Source: Stomoxys calcitrans
Lineage: Eukaryota; Arthropoda; Insecta; Diptera; Muscidae
Reading direction: 5' to 3'
NCBI RefSeq assembly: GCF_963082655.1
Contig: NC_081552.1
Coordinates: 198,508,781-198,572,780 of the forward strand
DNA: 64,000 nucleotides
The position numbers and the translations under genes were made by a program. Numbering within the stretch: the stretch's first letter is position 1; every line of letters begins with the position of its first letter. Positions 59,006 to 64,000 of this stretch are shown in pieces. The notes beneath the pieces are model-generated. The model was given only the letters and a program-made list of their open reading frames with translations, made no database searches and was not told the origin of the DNA.

Positions 59006-60284
59006 GAAAGTAAAAGCGTGCTAAGTTCGGCCGGGACGAATGGCCTCCACCATATATCGCATTTGTCGAGTTCTTTTCCCGGTGTCTCCTTTTAGGCAAA
59101 CAAAATTAAGGAAAGGATAAAAGAACAAATTTGCTAGGCTATTGGAGCTATATCAAGTTATGGTCACATTCGCACCATAATGGAATGAATGTTGGAGACC
59201 ATAGTAGAAGTTATTGTGTAAAATTTCAGCCAAATCGAATAAGAATTGCGCCCTTTAGGCGCTCAAAAAGTAAAATAGGGAGATCGTTTTATAGGGGAGC
59301 TGTATTAGGCTATAAACCGATTCAGACCATATTTGACGCGTATGATGAAGGTCATGTTGTTCAAATTTCACCCAAATCATATAATAATTGCGCCCTATAG
59401 AGGCTCAAGAAGTCAAGATCCCAGATCGGTTTATATGGCAGCAATATCAGGTTATGAACCGATTTGAACCATACTTTGCAAAGTTGTTGAAAGTCATAAT
59501 GAAACACGTCATGCAATATTTCAGCGAAATCAGATAAGATTTGCGCCCTCTAAAGGCTTAAGAAGTCAAGATCCCAGATCGGTTTATATGACAGCTATAT
59601 CAGGTTATGCGCCGATTTCACCCATACTTGGAACAGTTGTTGAAAACCATAACAAAACACCTCGTGCTTTGTTATGATCGGATAAGAATTGCGTCCTCTA
59701 GTTGCTCAAGAAGTTAAGATCGTTTTATATGACAGCTATATCAGGTTATGGACCGATTTGAACCATCCTTGGCGCAGTTGTGACGAAACACGTCACACGT
59801 TTCAGCCAAATCGGATAGGAATTGCGCCCTCTAGAGGCTCAAGAAGTGAAGACCCCAGACCGGTTTATATGACAGCTATATCAGGTTTTGAACCGATTTG
59901 AACCATACTTAGCGTTGTTGTTGGAAGTGATAAAAAAACACCACGTGCAAAATTTCAGTCAAATAGGTCTAGAGAATATGGACCGATTTGAACCATCCTT
60001 GGCGCAGTTGTGAAAGTTGCGACGAAACACGTCACATGTTTCAGCCAAATCAGATAGGAATTGCGCCCACTAGAGGCTCAAGAAGTGAAGACCCCAGATC
60101 GGTTTATATGACAGCTATATCAGGTTTTGAACCGATTTGAACCATATTTAGCGTTGTTGTTGGAAGTGATACCAAAACACCACGTGCAAAATTTCAGTCA
60201 AATAGGACTAGAGACTCAAAAAGTCAGTTTATTTGACAGCTATATCAAAGCATGGACCAATATGGTCCATTTACAATCCCAACC
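59006..60284 (-). mobile_element. Family A element, partial
   Basis: GTAAAAGCGTGCTAAGTTCG with the hairpin end damaged (GGCCGGGACGAA), and about seven monomers including a duplicated pair (59750-59970, 59978-60210). The microsatellite end is lost. Confidence 0.75.
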
Positions 60285-60655
60285 GAAAAACCTATGTGGA
60301 GATCCAGATCGTGAGATTCCTATTACTGAAAGGAAGAAAGAAGGAGGTCAGTATAGCTTTTGGTATCATAACGGGACCCATAGGAGTACTAGCTCACTTA
60401 TGCATTATCGGTGCGGCAAGTGATAGCATGTATAGGGACACAAGGAAACAATACCAGACGTGAACCAACATGGGGGAGTAGTATGGAAAACAATTAAGGA
60501 TTTTGTTAGTAGCATGGCATTTCTAACATAAATATCTTTTCTCGATGTTACTTTTAGTTTTTGGAGCGCACAACGATTACTGGCTTAGGTGTAGGTCCAT
60601 AGTGGCTTGGGGCGGATTAATATCTGCACCCTCTTTTCAACCTAACCTAACCTAC
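60285..60655 (+). pseudogene. LOA/R1-like LINE, C-terminal end and 3' UTR
   Basis: One frame has GIITGPIGVLAHLCIIGAAS and DSMYRDTRKQY, the C-terminal zinc-knuckle region with its cysteines lost. Then TATGGAAAACAATTAAGG and an AACCTAACCTAACC tail. Confidence 0.65.
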
Positions 60656-61430
60656 AATGGAACCGTCATGGTCAATTTATTCGATAAACTCAACATTTTC
60701 ATTATGGTAAGTACACGAACGAACAACGTCTGCAATTCATAGAAAATTATTACCAAAACTCGGAATCGGTGACCATTAGTTTTGGAGTAAAAACATATTA
60801 AGTGACAAAACACATTTTTGGCTTAATGGGTTCGTCATAAAGCAAAATATGCGTTATTGGTCAGGTGGACATCCACATGTACTTCTCGAATCAACACTAC
60901 ATCCACAAAAAATAACTGTTTGGTGCGGTTTGCAAGCCGGCGGCGTCATTGGGCCATACTTCTTCGTCAACGTTGCCAATCGTAATGTTACCGTGAATGG
61001 ACAATGCTACCACACCGTGTTTACTGACTTGTGGTTTCAACTCGACGGCGCGACCAGCAACACAACACACATTAAATCGATTCATTAAAGAGTAGGTTTG
61101 ATGAGATTGATATTTCAAAAAATGGCCCATTATCTCAAGATTGGCCACCTCGTTTGTGCGATTTTACGCCTCTAGACTATTTTCATTGGAGCCACGTCAA
61201 GTCATTGGTCCATGCCAACAAGACGAATACGTTGGAAGAGCTCAAAGCCAACATTGAAACGGGAAATAGCGACCGTTTCATCTGAAATGTGTGGCCGAGT
61301 CATCGAAAGTTGGTTTCAACGTAGAGGCAGATGCAAACGTGCTCGCGGTGGCCATATAAACGAAGTCAAGTTCCATTCATTAATGTTTTGATTGTACTTC
61401 TAGTCAATACTAAAGTTTTTGAAATATCTC
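60656..61430 (+). pseudogene. Mariner-like transposase, degenerate
   Basis: Segments in order: TNEQRLQFIENYYQNSESV; DKTHFWLNGFVIKQNMRYWS; KITVWCGLQAGGVIGPYFFV with NRNVTVNGQ; WFQLDGATSNTTH (second catalytic Asp kept); DWPPRLCDFTPLDYFHW (third acidic position); LEELKANIE; RVIESWFQRRGRCKRARGGH. Stops, frameshifts and a gap near 60785 make it non-functional. No clear terminal repeats. Confidence 0.85.
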
Positions 61431-61439
61431 AAATGGTTT

Positions 61440-62358
61440 GCGTTTTTTTAAAACCAAGTAAATGCGTGCTAAGCTCGGCCGTGCCGAATCTTAGTTACCC
61501 ACCTCCATGGATTCCTCTAAAAATGTGTCTTTATTAACTCAGTTTGTATTTGAATTATTTTATAGTAATGAAATCGGGATTTGGTTGCGGCTGCTATGGT
61601 CTTAAGTAGTCATATCGAGGAATTAGTATTTAAGGGCCCTATATCAGTACATAGACAGAAGTCTTTGTTTCAAATTTCAGCCAAATCAGGTGAAAATTGA
61701 GGCCCCTAGCAGCTTAAGAAGTCAAAACTGGCGATCGGTTTATATGGGGGCTATATCAGTATATAGACCGATTCGGATTATAATTGGTATGGATGTAGGA
61801 AGTCAGAGCAGAGATCTTTGTGCCAAATTTCAACGAAATTAAATGAAAATTCAGGCTAGAAGCCTCAAGTCAAATCCGGGAATTAGTTTATATGAAGGGT
61901 ATACAGTTTATTGACCGTATCGGTCATCATACTCAACTATGAAGTTGGAGGTCAGAACGGAAGTCCTTGTGCTAAATTTGAGCCAAATCGGATGTCAGTT
62001 TTCATCCGAACCCCTAGAGGCTCAGGAATTCAAATAGGGGGATCGGTTTGTATAGGGGAAATATAAGTTTATAGACCGATTGGAATCATACTCGGTACTG
62101 ATGTGGGAAGTCCTTGTGCCAAATTTGTAACAAATCGGTTGAAAACTGAGGTATCTAGGAGCTCAAGTAGTCAAAACTGGGGATGGAGTTATAAGGGAGC
62201 AATATTGAAATCTATATCGATATGGCCCATTTGCAATCCCCAATGACCTACATTGATAAAAGGGCAAAACTTGAAGCGGATACCTTTATTCGTTTGAACG
62301 CTATCGTGATTTTGACAGTCGGACATGGCAAACGGAATGACTAGGTGGTAGGTATAAC
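61440..62358 (-). mobile_element. Family A element, diverged
   Basis: CCAAGTAAATGCGTGCTAAG, hairpin-like TCGGCCGTGCCGA, four monomers with CTATATCAGTATATAGACCG, and the end GTGGTAGGTATAA. It abuts the next element directly. Confidence 0.72.
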
Positions 62359-64000
62359 AAGTAAAAACGTGCTAAGTTCAGCCGAGCTGAATCTTATATA
62401 CCCTTCACCATGGATCGCATTTGTCGAGTTCTTTTCCTGGTATCTTTTTTTAGGCCAACAAAGGATAAAAGAAAATAATTGCTATGCTGCTAGAGCTACA
62501 TCAAGTTATGGTCTGATTCGGACCATAATCGAATTTAATATTGGCGACCATTGTAGACGCATCAGACCGATTTACAGACCGATTTATCAGGCTGTAGGCC
62601 GGTATATCAGCCTATAGACCGATTTAGACCATATTTGACACGAATGTTGAAGGTCATGGGGGGATCCTTTGTACAAAATTTCAGCCAAATCGGATAATAA
62701 TTGCGCCCTCTAGAGTCTCAAGAATTTAAGAGCCTAGATCGGTTTATATGGCATCTATATCAGGTGATGGACTGATTTGAACCATATTTAATACAGTTGT
62801 TCGAAGTCATTACGAAACACGTCATGCTAAATTTGAGCCAAATCGGATCGGAATTGCGCCCTCTAGTGGCTCAAGAAGTCAAGACCCCAGATCAGTTTAT
62901 ATGGCAGCTATATCAGGTTATAGACCGATTTAAACCATATTTGGCACAGTTGTTGAAAATCATAAAAAACAACTTACGCAAAATTTCAGCCAAATCGGAT
63001 AAAAATTGTGCCCTGTAGTGGCTCAAGAAGTCAGGACCCCAGATCGGTTTATATCACAGCTATAACAGGTGATGGACCGATTTCAACCATACTTGGCACA
63101 GTTGTTGAAAGTCCTAACAAAATACATTATGCAAAATTTCAGCCAAATCATATAAGAATTGCGCCCTCTAGTGGCTCAAGAAGTCAAGACCCCAGATCGG
63201 TTTATATCACAGCTATATCAGGCGATGGACCGATTTGAACCATACTTAACACAGTTGTTCGAAGTCATTACGAAACACGTCATGCTAAATTTGAGCCAAA
63301 TCGGATCGGAATTGCGCCCTCTAGTGGCTCAAGAAGTCAAGACCCCAGATCGGTTTATATGGCACCTATATCAGGTTATGGACCGATTTAAACAATATTT
63401 GGTACAGTTTTTAAAAGTCATAACAAAACATATTGCGCAAATTTTTATTCAAATCATATAAGAACTGCGCCCTCTAGTGGCTCAAGAAGTCAATATCCCA
63501 GATTGATTTTTATATGCCAGCTATATCAGGTTATGGACCGATTTAAACTATATTTGGCACAGTTGTTGAAAGTCCCAACAGAATACATTATGCAAAATTT
63601 CAGCCAAATCATATAAGAATTGCGCCCTCTAGTGGCTCAAGAAGTCAAGACCCCAGATCGGTTTATATCACAGCTATATCAGGTGATGGACAGATTTCAA
63701 TCATACTTGGCACAGTTGTTGAAAGTCATAACAAAACACATTTTGCAAAATTTCAGCCAAATCGTATAAAAAATACGCCCCCTAGTGGCTCAAGAAGTTA
63801 AGACCTCAGATCGGGTTATATGACAGCTATATCAGGTTATAAGCCGATTTCGTCTATACTGAGCACAGTTGTTGGAAATCATAACAAGACACCTCCTGCA
63901 GCCAAATTTCAGCCAAATCTGATACGAATTGCGCCCTCTAGTGGCTCAAGAAGTCAAGATCCAAGATCGGTTTATATGGCAGCTATATCAAAACATGGAC
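62359..64000 (-). mobile_element. Family A element, running off the window
   Basis: ACAAGTAAAAACGTGCTAAG, hairpin-like TTCAGCCGAGCTGAA, and at least eight monomers with a regular 151-156-bp spacing. The 5' end is beyond 64000. Confidence 0.8.

Overview
This is nuclear DNA from a higher (calyptrate, most likely muscid) fly. The genes have spliced exons with GT/AG borders, and their products resemble Drosophila proteins: an enzyme of the mevalonate pathway, a DUF1091 secreted protein, an AYTAP-repeat cuticle protein and peritrophin-like peptides. The repeats (tRNA-derived SINEs, RTE-, I-, jockey- and LOA/R1-like LINEs, mariner relatives, and very abundant elements with tandem monomers and a GC-rich terminal hairpin) resemble those I know from Stomoxys and Musca. 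I cannot fix the species. No bacterial, viral or CRISPR features were seen.

Four host genes plus one orphan exon can be assembled, most of them hidden because their exons are short or far apart. (1) Diphosphomevalonate decarboxylase, minus strand, exons 16446-16395, 16282-16212, 15857-15740 and 5131-4182; all phases agree and give 396 aa. Its last intron is 10.6 kb and packed with transposons. (2) A DUF1091-family secreted protein, minus strand, exons 35740-35516, 35451-35284 and 25630-25469, 184 aa, again with a transposon-filled 9.65 kb intron. (3) A two-exon alanine-rich cuticle protein, plus strand, 46299-46942, 196 aa, with a TATA box. (4) A three-exon, 92-aa, eight-cysteine secreted peptide with a chitin-binding-like cysteine pattern, plus strand, 49575-49983. 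(5) A single paralogous last exon of the same family on the minus strand at 50142-50016, convergent with gene 4 and 32 bp away.

The rest is repeats. About nineteen pieces of a family-A element (tandem monomers of about 154 bp between subterminal inverted repeats, with a hairpin near the 3' end) and related families B and C look like non-autonomous Helentron/DINE-1-type elements; this class assignment is an inference. A fourth family, D, has a different monomer. LINE remnants are all broken: jockey-like at 5.4-7.5 kb; I-like at 7.5-10.8 kb, split by a family-B insertion; LOA/R1-like at 15.1, 16.9-19.3, 19.8-20.5, 48.1-49.2, 56.2-56.8, 58.4-59.0 and 60.3-60.7 kb; RTE-like at 25.7-27.5, 28.2-31.5, 43.6-45.7 and 50.5-54.3 kb. 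DNA transposons are a foldback mariner derivative (1577-2183), a dead mariner (60.66-61.43 kb), and a MITE with three copies. At least seven tRNA-like SINE copies are scattered through the window.

Layout: 0-3.5 kb repeats; 4.2-16.4 kb the decarboxylase gene with its repeat-filled intron; 16.9-25.1 kb LINE relics, a tandem AT-rich array and family A with a recent 0.82-kb duplication; 25.5-35.7 kb the DUF1091 gene; 36-46 kb repeats; 46.3-50.1 kb the cuticle and peritrophin-like genes; 50.3-64 kb repeats.
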